The position numbers and the translations under genes are program-made. Below the pieces are notes generated by a model. The model was not told the origin of the DNA. It searched no databases and saw nothing but the letters and a program-made list of their open reading frames with translations. DNA of 55,101 nt from a virus. Position 1 is the stretch's first letter; each line of letters begins with the position of its first letter. This document shows, one piece after another, positions 16,546 to 24,899 of the stretch. The stretch lies in the IMG/VR virus record IMGVR_UViG_3300023109_000032, positions 1 to 55,101 of that record, one strand, 5' to 3'.

Positions 16546-16658
16546 TTAAAAGAAAGAATGAATCATCTCAGTTTATTTTTTGTTACTGGGATGATTATTC
16601 TACTTTACCACAAGAAAGAATTAAGAATATTAAAACGAAAACAAAAATAAGAAAATGA
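16530..16658 (+). CDS. Small basic protein, 42 aa
   Basis: MAKEVIKRKNESSQFIFCYW then DDYSTLPQERIKN and a Lys/Thr/Arg tail. It overlaps the preceding gene by 16 bases and its TGA overlaps the next ATG (ATGA); the matching overlaps at both ends support translation. Function unknown. Confidence 0.5.
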   Translation: MAKEVIKRKNESSQFIFCYWDDYSTLPQERIKNIKTKTKIRK

Positions 16659-17539
16659 AATATATTAAAATTTTAGATTTAAACGAAAGTTTAGATGAAA
16701 AAGTAAACGAAGCAGTAAATGCATCAGGCTATATTAAAGCTGGTAAATTAGGTTACAATGATCAATTTTTAGGAAGAAGATCTTTATCATGGACATTATC
16801 AACTGATTTAGGTTTAAAGGCAGCTGATGAATTCGTTGGTCCGTGGTTAGGATTTGATCATGTATCAATGTATGCTATTGGTAAAAAAGGAGGTACTATT
16901 TTAGATGATGCATTAACCAACAAATACACTTATGAAGAACTCAAATCTGCTGCTGCAAAGTATTTAGGGATTAAAGAATCAGCTGATTTAAATGAAGCTA
17001 AATTTGTAAGTTCATATGATACAAAAGTAAATGATGCCGAAACAGAAAAAGACGTTTTAAAAATATACCCAAAGGCTAAATTCTTTACAGGTAAATTAAC
17101 TCACTTCTTTGGAGAACTTGAACCAAATCTTTTCTTTAAAGCTTATTATCCTAAATATTATAAGGAAGATACTGGTAAAACTGTTAAAGGTGATTTTAAA
17201 ATTACTTCAGTCTATTCTGAAAAAGGTAGAAAATATGTTGAGTTAATGAAAGAATCATTAAATGAAGCAAAGAAATTTAAACCAGGTGATAAATGGTCAA
17301 ATGATTTTGATTATGATGGAATGATGAAGTATGCTTTAACGGTGAATCATAAAACTCCACTAAAAACTCTTCAGAAATTACATGATTCTGCAACTGATGT
17401 AAATTACCATACTCCTTTTTCAGGTTTAGGTAATGCAATTGATTGGATAACTGATGATGGTGTTAATTCACAAGAAGGTAAAGACTTTATGAAACAATTT
17501 CATAATGATATTAAATCTGAAATAAAGAAAATGGCATAA
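16655..17539 (+). CDS. Predicted head-packaged polyprotein, three modules
   Basis: Leader MKYIKILDLNESLDEKVNEA contains LNE, LDE and VNEA sites. Further sites LNEA at 112-115 (ESADLNEAKF) and 202-205 (KESLNEAKKF) split the rest into three segments of about 95, 90 and 89 residues, each of which looks like a separate small domain with its own aromatic core. The repeated ES-x-LNEAK context implies one recognition rule. TAATG overlap with the next gene. Inferred to be packaged in the head and cut by the prohead protease into several ejected proteins. Confidence 0.75.
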   Translation: MKYIKILDLNESLDEKVNEAVNASGYIKAGKLGYNDQFLGRRSLSWTLSTDLGLKAADEFVGPWLGFDHVSMYAIGKKGGTILDDALTNKYTYEELKSAAAKYLGIKESADLNEAKFVSSYDTKVNDAETEKDVLKIYPKAKFFTGKLTHFFGELEPNLFFKAYYPKYYKEDTGKTVKGDFKITSVYSEKGRKYVELMKESLNEAKKFKPGDKWSNDFDYDGMMKYALTVNHKTPLKTLQKLHDSATDVNYHTPFSGLGNAIDWITDDGVNSQEGKDFMKQFHNDIKSEIKKMA

Positions 17540-19017
17540 TGAAATATATTAAATTATTTGAAAAGTTCACTAAGGACTATATGAAAAAAATAGACCTTAG
17601 TGATTTTAAGAAAATCAAAAAAGGTTCTAAGATTTTATACATGGGTGGCCAAGTGGAAGTTTTAGATAATAATGGATATGTTCTTAAACTTAAAGGAGAA
17701 GACGGTAGAACCTTTACTATTAATAAATCTCAATTTGATCACGGAGGAATGATTAAAGAAGTATCTGATGGAAAGAAAAAGAAAAAGAAAAAGGAATTCC
17801 ATCCAGATATGATGTATGAGGCTAAAGGCAAAAAGGTTATAAATGATCTTTATAAAATGGATGCTCAAATTGATTATCTTTCTGATGCTGATGATGCAAC
17901 TAAAAAGATATGGAAAAAGGCAGGAGTTAATCCTAATGATGATAATCAAATTATTCTTTACTCATATGTTAATTCATGGCCTGAAACTAAAAAACTTTTA
18001 GACAAATCAAGAATTAAGTATAAAGAATTAGAAGATCCTAATTCTGCAGGTGAATCTTTTATTGTATTTGATGTTAATGAATCAATTAATGAATTAAGAA
18101 CATCACCAGTATCTGGAACAATGGCTGGTTTTACTACATCGTTAGAAGATAGAAAATATGAATTAAAGAAAGATGTTAAAGGCGCTACTATTGGAAACTT
18201 TTCAAATGTAACACTTCCTAAAGGAACTATTATTTATAATTTACCTGGTGGGGTATTTGCAGATCATTTTGCATTAAAACAAAGGTATACGAGTAGATCA
18301 TCACAAGGTCCACAATATTTTGATAAACCAACCTTTAAAGGTATAATGATTAAACAAACACCTGCTGTCTTATCATACATTGAAAAGAACAGTAAAGTTT
18401 TAGAATCATTTGATACAGAAGACGAAGTAATCAATTTTATAGATGGAATAGTTAACGAAGCTAGTGATCAACAAAGATTAACTCATTTAAGAAAATTTGG
18501 AATTGCACCTAATAACCAACCACAGAATGGTGCTTATATAAAACAAGTAGCAAAACCTGGAAAATTCTTCGTGGATTGGAAAGATGCTTTTGATCTAGGT
18601 GATGTTGCATTAGAGTTTGTAAAATCTGTAGGTAGTATTTCTGAGTTTGATATTATTGATCTTAAGACAATGAAACGCACAGGTAAGCAATTAGATGTTA
18701 AGAAAGGTCAATTAGGAAATTTAAGAACTACTTATGGTGTTAGAGTTAATGAATCTCTTAATGAATTATCATCTGCACAAGATGGTACTAAAGATTCTGA
18801 TGGTAAACATAGACATGAACATCATTTAGAAGAAGATATAGAAGCAATGTGGAAAAAAGCCTATGGTGAGAATTTTAGTTCTCAATATCCAGCAGTTGCT
18901 AAAATTATTAAACAAAGAAAGATTAAAGATAAAAGAGAAATTGCTAGAATATGGCAAGATACTTATGGTGAGGATTTTGAAAAAGAATACCCAGCATTAT
19001 TCCAAAAGTTAAGTTAA
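17539..19017 (+). CDS. Predicted head-packaged polyprotein, five modules
   Basis: 492 residues. Leader MKYIKLFEKF, then an SH3/KOW-like beta domain (about 25-70), a lysine run (79-85) and candidate sites MMYEA (91-95), NESINEL (180-186), IVNEA (304-308) and NESLNEL (404-410). The sites delimit modules of about 90, 122 and 101 residues plus an 80-residue end module. The last contains a two-fold helical repeat: MWKKAYGENF...YPAVAKII and IWQDTYGEDF...YPALFQKL. No enzyme motif recognised. One-base overlaps at both ends. Confidence 0.75.
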   Translation: MKYIKLFEKFTKDYMKKIDLSDFKKIKKGSKILYMGGQVEVLDNNGYVLKLKGEDGRTFTINKSQFDHGGMIKEVSDGKKKKKKKEFHPDMMYEAKGKKVINDLYKMDAQIDYLSDADDATKKIWKKAGVNPNDDNQIILYSYVNSWPETKKLLDKSRIKYKELEDPNSAGESFIVFDVNESINELRTSPVSGTMAGFTTSLEDRKYELKKDVKGATIGNFSNVTLPKGTIIYNLPGGVFADHFALKQRYTSRSSQGPQYFDKPTFKGIMIKQTPAVLSYIEKNSKVLESFDTEDEVINFIDGIVNEASDQQRLTHLRKFGIAPNNQPQNGAYIKQVAKPGKFFVDWKDAFDLGDVALEFVKSVGSISEFDIIDLKTMKRTGKQLDVKKGQLGNLRTTYGVRVNESLNELSSAQDGTKDSDGKHRHEHHLEEDIEAMWKKAYGENFSSQYPAVAKIIKQRKIKDKREIARIWQDTYGEDFEKEYPALFQKLS

Positions 19018-19073
19018 TGGCACCATATTTAATTTTTGCTATTATCTTATGCATATTAATAGATACAATATGA
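19017..19073 (+). CDS. Tiny hydrophobic peptide, 18 aa
   Basis: MAPYLIFAIILCILIDTI. It begins on the last base of the preceding stop and its TGA overlaps the ATG at 19070 (ATGA). The exact junctions suggest real translation, at least for coupling; it could also be a minimal membrane peptide. Confidence 0.35.
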   Translation: MAPYLIFAIILCILIDTI

Positions 19074-19396
19074 AATACATTAAACCACTTAACGAAGGAA
19101 GACCTATGTTCCAAGATACTCCTAATGAGTTTGCTTATTTAGATTTTGCAAAGTGGGCATCAAAAAACAAAGGCGATATTAAAAAAGAACTATCCAATAT
19201 TAATGATGGTACTACATTCTTTATAGCACTTAGAAAACTGTGGATGCGTTGGGCTATGAAATATGCAAAGAATTGGAGTTACTTACATTCTACTGCTGTT
19301 GCTAAAAAAGATTTTGGTAGAGCCTTAGCTGTTATGTTAAAGAAAGATAATTTAATAATTAGAAATCAAGGTAATAAATTAACAGATTTAAAATAA
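19070..19396 (+). CDS. Predicted head-packaged protein, 108 aa
   Basis: Start chosen at 19070, giving the leader MKYIKPLNEG with a candidate L-N-E cleavage at 7-9; an upstream in-frame ATG at 19049 would hide this family leader. The body is helical and basic (KLWMRWAMKYAKNWSYLHST). The start overlaps the stop of the tiny ORF. The next gene begins directly after its stop. Confidence 0.65.
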   Translation: MKYIKPLNEGRPMFQDTPNEFAYLDFAKWASKNKGDIKKELSNINDGTTFFIALRKLWMRWAMKYAKNWSYLHSTAVAKKDFGRALAVMLKKDNLIIRNQGNKLTDLK

Positions 19397-19966
19397 ATGA
19401 ATAACATCCCAACATTTAATGAATTTAAAAACCGAAGATTAGTAAATGAAACTTATGATCTTTTAGAAGGGAGTGTAAGTTATGAAGATCTTAATGATGT
19501 TTTAAATGAAGGAATCTTTTCTTTTATTAAGGGTATATTTATGAACCCTTTTCAAAAAAGAAAGTTAAAAAAGTTAGGGGATGAATTATTTAAAATAAAG
19601 GTTCAGATTCAAAAACTAGAAATAGAAGAAAATGATATTGATAGAATGGAGGATGAATTAAAATCAAAAGATTCTAATTATAGTTCGGATTCTTCTATAA
19701 AGAATGCAAAAACCGCCGAAGATAAAAAATTAAAAGCTTTACAGAATAAAGAAGCGATTATAATTGATCAAATGGATACTGTTGCTGGAGATAATCAAAC
19801 TCTAACTAAGTATGTAAATAAGATAAAGCTAGAAATTAGAATGAAGGCAAATGATGCAACTATAAAAATGGCTGATGCCGAAATGAGTAGAATCTTAAAT
19901 AAGATGCAAAAGAAGGATGCTAAAGAAATTAAAGTACTGGATAAAGAATTGGCTAAGGCGGCCTAA
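19397..19966 (+). CDS. Predicted head-packaged coiled-coil protein
   Basis: Leader MNNIPTFNEFKNRRLVNETY, similar to the minus-strand protein that begins MSKIPEFDKFNET. Candidate sites VNE (16-18), LLEG (22-25) and VLNEG (36-40). From residue 50 onward it is a long, charged coiled coil with regular Leu/Ile spacing and many Lys/Glu/Asp. It ends the second head-protein block. Confidence 0.65.
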   Translation: MNNIPTFNEFKNRRLVNETYDLLEGSVSYEDLNDVLNEGIFSFIKGIFMNPFQKRKLKKLGDELFKIKVQIQKLEIEENDIDRMEDELKSKDSNYSSDSSIKNAKTAEDKKLKALQNKEAIIIDQMDTVAGDNQTLTKYVNKIKLEIRMKANDATIKMADAEMSRILNKMQKKDAKEIKVLDKELAKAA

Positions 19967-20012
19967 TCAAGTTCAACCTGATGAATATGATAACTGGTAT
20001 CCAGATAGATAA
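19917..20012 (+). CDS. Possible overlapping small protein, 31 aa
   Basis: Reads MLKKLKYWIKNWLRRPN then QVQPDEYDNWYPDR, starting 50 bases inside the previous gene in another frame and extending past it. An amphipathic basic helix followed by an acidic Trp/Tyr tail looks protein-like rather than random. No start signal distinguishes it, so confidence is low. Confidence 0.35.
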   Translation: MLKKLKYWIKNWLRRPNQVQPDEYDNWYPDR

Positions 20013-20086
20013 AAGGTTAACATTTATTTAACAATTAATTAATATCAGATTTATAAACAATTCGTAGTTTTTACCATAAATATTAT

Positions 20087-20167
20087 ATGGAAACAAAAAC
20101 TAAACATGATATCTCCTCGGCATTGTATATAGTAATTATGATTATTGTATTTACACTTGCACTTTAA
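20087..20167 (+). CDS. Single-TM micropeptide, 26 aa
   Basis: METKTKHDISSALYIVIMIIVFTLAL: a polar N terminus and a C-terminal membrane anchor. It is preceded by 75 bases of AT-rich DNA ending ACCATAAATATTATATGG, a possible promoter. Function unknown. Confidence 0.4.
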   Translation: METKTKHDISSALYIVIMIIVFTLAL

Positions 20168-20182
20168 TATATAAATTCAACA

Positions 20183-20198
20183 GCCTTGAACGCAAGGC
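20183..20198 (+). other. Hairpin in the leader of the secretome island
   Basis: Perfect 6-bp stem GCCTTG / CAAGGC with tetraloop AACG, 25 bases before the first secreted-protein gene. There is no T-run, so it is more likely a 5' UTR structure than a terminator. Confidence 0.45.
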
Positions 20199-20222
20199 CA
20201 ACTTTCAAAAAAATTTATTAAA

Positions 20223-20843
20223 ATGAAAAAGCTCACCTGGTTGTTAGTGTCTTTGTTTTTGCCTTTTGTTGTTTCTTCTCAGTTATGCGATGTTGAATTA
20301 TTAGATATGGATTGGGATGACCAAATTATAACATTAACTTTAAATGATAATGTTTGTTCTAATTCATCTACTCCTAGTTGGGTACCTTACCCTGATTCTG
20401 TGTATGTAGTACAATTAGGATTAAGTTATGGTGGTACGACTTGTACGATAGCTGCTAATTCTACTAATTTTTATCCACCTCTTGGATTAAATGATACTCT
20501 TACTTATACTTTTAGTGATTGGTCAGATCCTTTTGATTGTTTTGCAAATGCATTTACTTATTATCAAGAAACTTGTATAGTTACAGTTTCAGTAGTAGGA
20601 CCTAATAATTCTATTAACTTAGATATGAATAATGGAAATAATTATATAGGCTTTAATCCTGTATGGGATAACTGTTATGGTGTAGCTAATGTTACTGAAT
20701 TAATAAATGCTAATAAGCAGGTAATAGGTGTGTTTGATTTTCTAGGCCGATATATTCAAAAAGATATAATTGGCTTGATTTCTGGGAAATTATATTTAAT
20801 CAAATATAATGATGGCACCATAAAAAAATTACTAGTTACCTAA
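20223..20843 (+). CDS. Secreted protein with short T9SS-like C-terminal domain
   Basis: Sec signal peptide MKKLTWLLVSLFLPFVVSS with Gln at the predicted +1, then LCDVELL. The body is beta-rich with several Cys (possible disulfides) and YGGTT. The last 45 residues (VIGVFDFLGRYIQ ... GKLYLIKYNDGTIKKLLVT) match the end of T9SS type-A sorting domains, in which G-x-Y-x-[IV]-K and a Lys-rich end are conserved. A relative with the same architecture lies at 44644. Predicted to cross the inner membrane by Sec and the outer membrane by host T9SS. First gene of the island. Confidence 0.75.
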   Translation: MKKLTWLLVSLFLPFVVSSQLCDVELLDMDWDDQIITLTLNDNVCSNSSTPSWVPYPDSVYVVQLGLSYGGTTCTIAANSTNFYPPLGLNDTLTYTFSDWSDPFDCFANAFTYYQETCIVTVSVVGPNNSINLDMNNGNNYIGFNPVWDNCYGVANVTELINANKQVIGVFDFLGRYIQKDIIGLISGKLYLIKYNDGTIKKLLVT

Positions 20844-20891
20844 AGCCCTTTGTATTATGTATCTTAGAGTCACCTTTAAGATATATAATAT

Positions 20892-22088
20892 ATGCGATAC
20901 TTCAAATTATTCATCTTATGTTTTATCCTGGCGATGCCTATCGTCCATGCACAAACTACTACAGTAAACTTGAGGTCACTTAAAACTCACTATGGTGGAA
21001 GCCAATCAGGTCAGATGTATTCACAAAATGCTGACAGTCACATAGAATTTGATGCAATGGTTAATCTTGCTGATGCCGGTACTACACTTTATTTAGATAC
21101 AACGGTAGATATAACAAGTTACCAAGGACCAAGAGGTGGTAATCATACTCCTTATCAACTATGGAATCCACCAAGATGGGGTGGAGCTGGTACTCAAAGA
21201 TATGCAATTATCTATACAGGTTGGTTTAAACCTAATAAAACAGGTACATACGGGTTCAGAACATTCACCGATGACTCACATGAGTTTATGATTAAAGGTA
21301 TTGGTAAAACTAATGATATAGTTACTAAACATTATGGGTGGAATACATGGGCTTATGGTACGGCAACACTAAACAAAAATACATGGTATGAGTTTGAATA
21401 TAGAATACAGAATTTTGGTGGTATAGGTGCTGCAAATTTTCAATATAAAATACCAAGTAGTAATACATACAATCAACTTAGTCCTAATCATCCATTTGCA
21501 GAATGGACTTCTACAGATCCTAACGCGGTACCTATCACGGCGAGTGGTTATATTAAAGGAGCAGAAGAACAAGGTATTGCAGGACAAACTGTTTATCTAA
21601 AGACACAAAATAAAAACCAAGTAGGTTTCTCATATACAACACAAGCAACTACAACAACAGATTCAAATGGATATTATTCATTTAATACTATTTTAAATTA
21701 CAACGATTACGATTTTACAATAGACATCACTCCGACAATAGGAACACTTACAACTTCAGATATTAACTGGTTCCAAGATAGATTACTATCAGATACAGTT
21801 AGTTCTAAAGATTACTGGAGACTTGATGTAAATAATACAGGTTCATTTTCTGCCTCTGACATTTATCTAATGCATCAGAAGAGACAAGGTAACATTTCTA
21901 GTTACCCTGGTGGAGGCCAGGAAATATGGACTACAAATTACTGGCAGCAACCTCATGTATGGGATGCCGTTTCAGTAGACATAGATGATAAATCATTGCT
22001 CTCTGGTTACGGAGCATGGTCCCTCTTTGATTTAGCTAATGGAAATCAAACAACTTTCTATGTAATAAGAGCGGGCCATAAAAACTAA
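20892..22088 (+). CDS. Secreted PA14-like plus dockerin-like protein
   Basis: Signal peptide MRYFKLFILCFILAMPIVHA followed by Gln. Residues about 85-215 resemble a PA14 (sugar/adhesion) domain: IIYTGWFKPNKTGTYGFRTF and DDSHEFMIKG. Next comes a carboxypeptidase-regulatory-like beta domain (GYIKGAEEQGIAGQTVYLK ... DSNGYYSF), then a dockerin-like pair of half-repeats: TTSDINWFQDRLL and DVNNTGSFSASDIYLMHQK, the second matching the DxNxDGxxxxxD calcium-loop layout. The end ENG...TTFYVIRAG resembles the next protein's end. Probably an exported adhesin or part of a cell-surface complex. Confidence 0.75.
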   Translation: MRYFKLFILCFILAMPIVHAQTTTVNLRSLKTHYGGSQSGQMYSQNADSHIEFDAMVNLADAGTTLYLDTTVDITSYQGPRGGNHTPYQLWNPPRWGGAGTQRYAIIYTGWFKPNKTGTYGFRTFTDDSHEFMIKGIGKTNDIVTKHYGWNTWAYGTATLNKNTWYEFEYRIQNFGGIGAANFQYKIPSSNTYNQLSPNHPFAEWTSTDPNAVPITASGYIKGAEEQGIAGQTVYLKTQNKNQVGFSYTTQATTTTDSNGYYSFNTILNYNDYDFTIDITPTIGTLTTSDINWFQDRLLSDTVSSKDYWRLDVNNTGSFSASDIYLMHQKRQGNISSYPGGGQEIWTTNYWQQPHVWDAVSVDIDDKSLLSGYGAWSLFDLANGNQTTFYVIRAGHKN

Positions 22089-22105
22089 AAAATAATTAAA
22101 AACAA

Positions 22106-23200
22106 ATGAAACTAAAAAACATTTTTCTAACACTGGCTTTAGCTATCAGTACAACGACGGTCTTCGGCCAGACTACTGCACCTGATGCAACAAAACCTTA
22201 TGTTATTTTTGATTCAACGTACACTTTAGAATCCACTGGTTCTAGTTCAAACACTGAGTTTGATATTTACTATGATAACACATCTGGTAATGCAGTTAAA
22301 GGTATTCAGTTTTCGTTTAATTATGATAACACGGTATTTGATGAACCAACATTAACATATAACAATACATCCGGCCCTGTTGGATATTTGTCGTATGATG
22401 TTGATTCAACAAACGGAGTAGTAAAAGTAGTATGGGTTTATACTGGAGCATCTACCACTTTCGATGTGGTTACTGGTAATATGTTTACAGTAAATGCACC
22501 TTTTCTATCAAATTACACAAACGGAGCAGTTGCTGATGTAGATTTTACTGCTGATCTTACTGCTTATTATGTAAAAGCTGATGGAACAGATGGAGCTCTA
22601 GGCACACAAGATAATGGTGGTAACTTTATAGAACCGGCATTTGATTATGTAGCAACTATCTTAAATAGTGGAACAAATCCAGCTGAATCTATTCCTGTGA
22701 TTTTACAAAAATCATCTGATGGAAATACTTGGGTAGATGTAACTACAGTAACAACGGCTGCTAATGGAACTGCAACATTTTCAGAAAGCTTAGATCAATC
22801 TTACTGGCAAATTAGACTTAAGATTGCAAGTGGATTAGATGCAACTACGGCACTATCAACTGCAGATGCTAATATGATCGCACAAATTGCTGCAGGAGTA
22901 CAATCAGCTTCTGGTATTCAGTTCTATACTGCAAATCCAAATCAAGCTACTGGAATTACAGCATCGGATTCTTATTTAGTATTCTCTAGATTAGCACAAG
23001 GTAACTTAAGTTACGCTTCTAATCCAGATGTATTGTTCTTTACTGAAGCACAATATAATACTATTAATGGTTCTAGTTCAGATCAATCAAGTTCAATTCC
23101 AGGACTATCAGTATTTTTATCTCCACAAATTAATGGAACTACTACCGGTAACTTCTACCTATTAATCTTAGGTGATGCCAACGGTACAGGTTTAAACTAA
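22106..23200 (+). CDS. Secreted cohesin-like plus dockerin-like protein
   Basis: Signal peptide MKLKNIFLTLALAISTTTVFG then Gln, as in its neighbours. Residues about 35-150 resemble a cohesin-type beta sandwich (TEFDIYYDNTSGNAVKGIQF, FNYDNTVFDEPTL, VVKVVWVYTG). A middle beta domain follows, then a dockerin-like duplication: TALSTADANMIAQIAAGV and GITASDSYLVFSRLAQGN. The second half-repeat and the closing FYLLILG parallel the upstream protein (SASDIYLMHQKRQGN, FYVIRAG), so the two share a C-terminal module. It lacks a recognisable T9SS domain. Confidence 0.72.
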   Translation: MKLKNIFLTLALAISTTTVFGQTTAPDATKPYVIFDSTYTLESTGSSSNTEFDIYYDNTSGNAVKGIQFSFNYDNTVFDEPTLTYNNTSGPVGYLSYDVDSTNGVVKVVWVYTGASTTFDVVTGNMFTVNAPFLSNYTNGAVADVDFTADLTAYYVKADGTDGALGTQDNGGNFIEPAFDYVATILNSGTNPAESIPVILQKSSDGNTWVDVTTVTTAANGTATFSESLDQSYWQIRLKIASGLDATTALSTADANMIAQIAAGVQSASGIQFYTANPNQATGITASDSYLVFSRLAQGNLSYASNPDVLFFTEAQYNTINGSSSDQSSSIPGLSVFLSPQINGTTTGNFYLLILGDANGTGLN

Positions 23201-23201
23201 T

Positions 23202-23939
23202 ATGAGGAGTATACTATTAACATTACTGTTATTACTAACAGCAAGCGCTCAGTCTCAGGTCGTATTTAACGTACCTGAGATTGATGTGCCTGTAAGTGAG
23301 TACATTAACTTGCCTGTAGAAATTGAAACTTCAGGCGAAGATGTTGGTAGTCTAGAATTTGCATTGAACTATAATACTGATTTTTTAGAATTTGTATCAA
23401 TAAGTGTTACAGCTAAAGCACAAGAATGGTTAACCTATACTATGGACTGGGAAGGGGAAACTGTTAGGTGGGGTGGTTATGACGCATCTTTTGGTACCTA
23501 TACGATAAGTAACACTACTGAACTATTCACTTTAAGATTTAGAGTCATTAGTCAAGATTGGGATACTATACCTATTACGATTGGTAGAAAAACAGCAGGT
23601 ACAGAATTAGGCTGGGATATTGAAGTTGAAAATACTGATGGGTATGTTAATAAAAGAATGGCATCATTTGACACCAGACCAATGGATGGAATTTATGGGT
23701 TGGTTTATCCAATCCCAACACGAGGTTTGTTAACTTTTGATCTAACTGTACCAGATAATGGTGATTATGAAATCAGAGTAATAAATTATAATGGAGTAGT
23801 ATACAAAAGACTTAAGAAAAGATTCTTTAGTGGATATGTTTCATTCCAAACAGATTTATCTGATTTAGCACAAGGAATTTATTTGTTGCAAGTAACAAAC
23901 GGTGTGTATGTAAAAACATTCAAAATAATAAAGAAATAA
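23202..23939 (+). CDS. Secreted cohesin-like protein with full T9SS type-A sorting domain
   Basis: Signal peptide MRSILLTLLLLLTASAQS with Gln next. Residues 20-150 form a cohesin-like domain (INLPVEIETSGEDVGSLEFA, LNYNTDFLEFVSI, FTLRFRVI). Residues about 168-245 are a textbook T9SS type-A CTD: VYPIPTRGLLTFDL (standing in for YPNPxxGxLxI), YEIRVINYNGVVYK, DLSDLAQGIYLLQV and the terminal VKTFKIIKK. Predicted to be exported by the host T9SS and possibly anchored at the surface. It starts two bases after the previous gene's stop. Confidence 0.82.
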   Translation: MRSILLTLLLLLTASAQSQVVFNVPEIDVPVSEYINLPVEIETSGEDVGSLEFALNYNTDFLEFVSISVTAKAQEWLTYTMDWEGETVRWGGYDASFGTYTISNTTELFTLRFRVISQDWDTIPITIGRKTAGTELGWDIEVENTDGYVNKRMASFDTRPMDGIYGLVYPIPTRGLLTFDLTVPDNGDYEIRVINYNGVVYKRLKKRFFSGYVSFQTDLSDLAQGIYLLQVTNGVYVKTFKIIKK

Positions 23940-23940
23940 G

Positions 23941-24201
23941 ATGGAAGATAAAAAGGGAGGGTTCTTTTCAGAAATTAAGAATCAAATAGTAACTGGGATA
24001 GGTTTAGTTATAACAGCGGCTTTTGGATTATTGATAGCCAATATGCAATCTATATTTGAGCCTAAAGAAGAAAAAGTAGATCCACCTGTCATGGAGCAAA
24101 GAATCAATACACCAAATAATATAAAAGATACTTTGGTAATAACAAAAACAATAGTTATACCTCCTAAGAAAGAAGAAAAAGAAGAAGAGATATCATGGTA
24201 A
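23941..24201 (+). CDS. Single-TM protein with charged Pro/Lys/Glu tail
   Basis: A polar N terminus (MEDKKGGFFSEIKNQ), one membrane segment (VTGIGLVITAAFGLLIANM) and a disordered periplasmic-looking tail ending PPKKEEKEEEISW. The topology is TonB- or spanin-like, without either family's motifs. It overlaps the CsgG-like gene by seven bases, so it may serve the export system. Confidence 0.6.
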   Translation: MEDKKGGFFSEIKNQIVTGIGLVITAAFGLLIANMQSIFEPKEEKVDPPVMEQRINTPNNIKDTLVITKTIVIPPKKEEKEEEISW

Positions 24202-24899
24202 GAATATTTTTAATTGCATTACTTTTATTTAATCTTACGGCTAATGCTCAAATAGGAAAAACTGAAACTGAAGACTATAAGGCTGGCTTTGAACAAAAAT
24301 CAGACATAGATGAGGTATCAGATTATATGTTAGATTATCAATTACCTATTCAAGTTTTAAATATTGGCTTTACTCCAGAATTATATGAGTTCTATCCAGA
24401 GTTAAGAGAGAATCGAGTAGGTCTTGGTGTAAGTAACATTACTTTGTCTTATTTGGAATGGACAGATAGATTTTTATTTACTGAAGATAAAGAAGAAATC
24501 AAACAAAGAATGGTAAAACAACATAAAGCAGCTGCGAAAGGTATATCCGCAAATGATATTAAAGTTGTAGGTAATGTTGTATTGGCAGAGTATTTTGTTT
24601 ATATAGAAATATATGATTATTCTGTATCAGAGGAAGAAGAAGTTACAGTCAGTGGTGTAAAGACAGTTCTTAAAACTATTATCGGTATGCAAGTAAGATT
24701 TGTTAATGCTGAAACAGGAACAATCTTTACAGGAAGTGGGAGCGGTGAAGCAGTTACAATTAAAAGAAGTCAGATTGGTGAAGATAATGAAGTTAAGTTT
24801 AATAAATCAACAATCGGTATTGCAACTAAGAAAGCTTTGGAAACTGCATCAGCTCGTATCATAAAAAGAATGATTAAGCGTGGAATATTTAAAGAATAA
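24195..24899 (+). CDS. CsgG-like curli/outer-membrane secretion protein
   Basis: Signal peptide MVRIFLIALLLFNLTANA plus Gln; no lipobox Cys, unlike E. coli CsgG. The body matches the CsgG/LpoB fold: YFVYIEIYDY, then GMQVRFVNAETGTIFTGSG, and a C-terminal helix ATKKALETASARIIKRM. CsgG forms an outer-membrane channel that secretes curli subunits; csgG-like genes have been noted in marine T4-like phages, but their role there is unknown. The gene sits between the TM gene and the barrel gene with overlaps on both sides. Confidence 0.72.
   Translation: MVRIFLIALLLFNLTANAQIGKTETEDYKAGFEQKSDIDEVSDYMLDYQLPIQVLNIGFTPELYEFYPELRENRVGLGVSNITLSYLEWTDRFLFTEDKEEIKQRMVKQHKAAAKGISANDIKVVGNVVLAEYFVYIEIYDYSVSEEEEVTVSGVKTVLKTIIGMQVRFVNAETGTIFTGSGSGEAVTIKRSQIGEDNEVKFNKSTIGIATKKALETASARIIKRMIKRGIFKE

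Noticed and set aside
20183-20198. Hairpin considered as a terminator
   Set aside because: No T-run follows on either strand; kept only as a leader structure.
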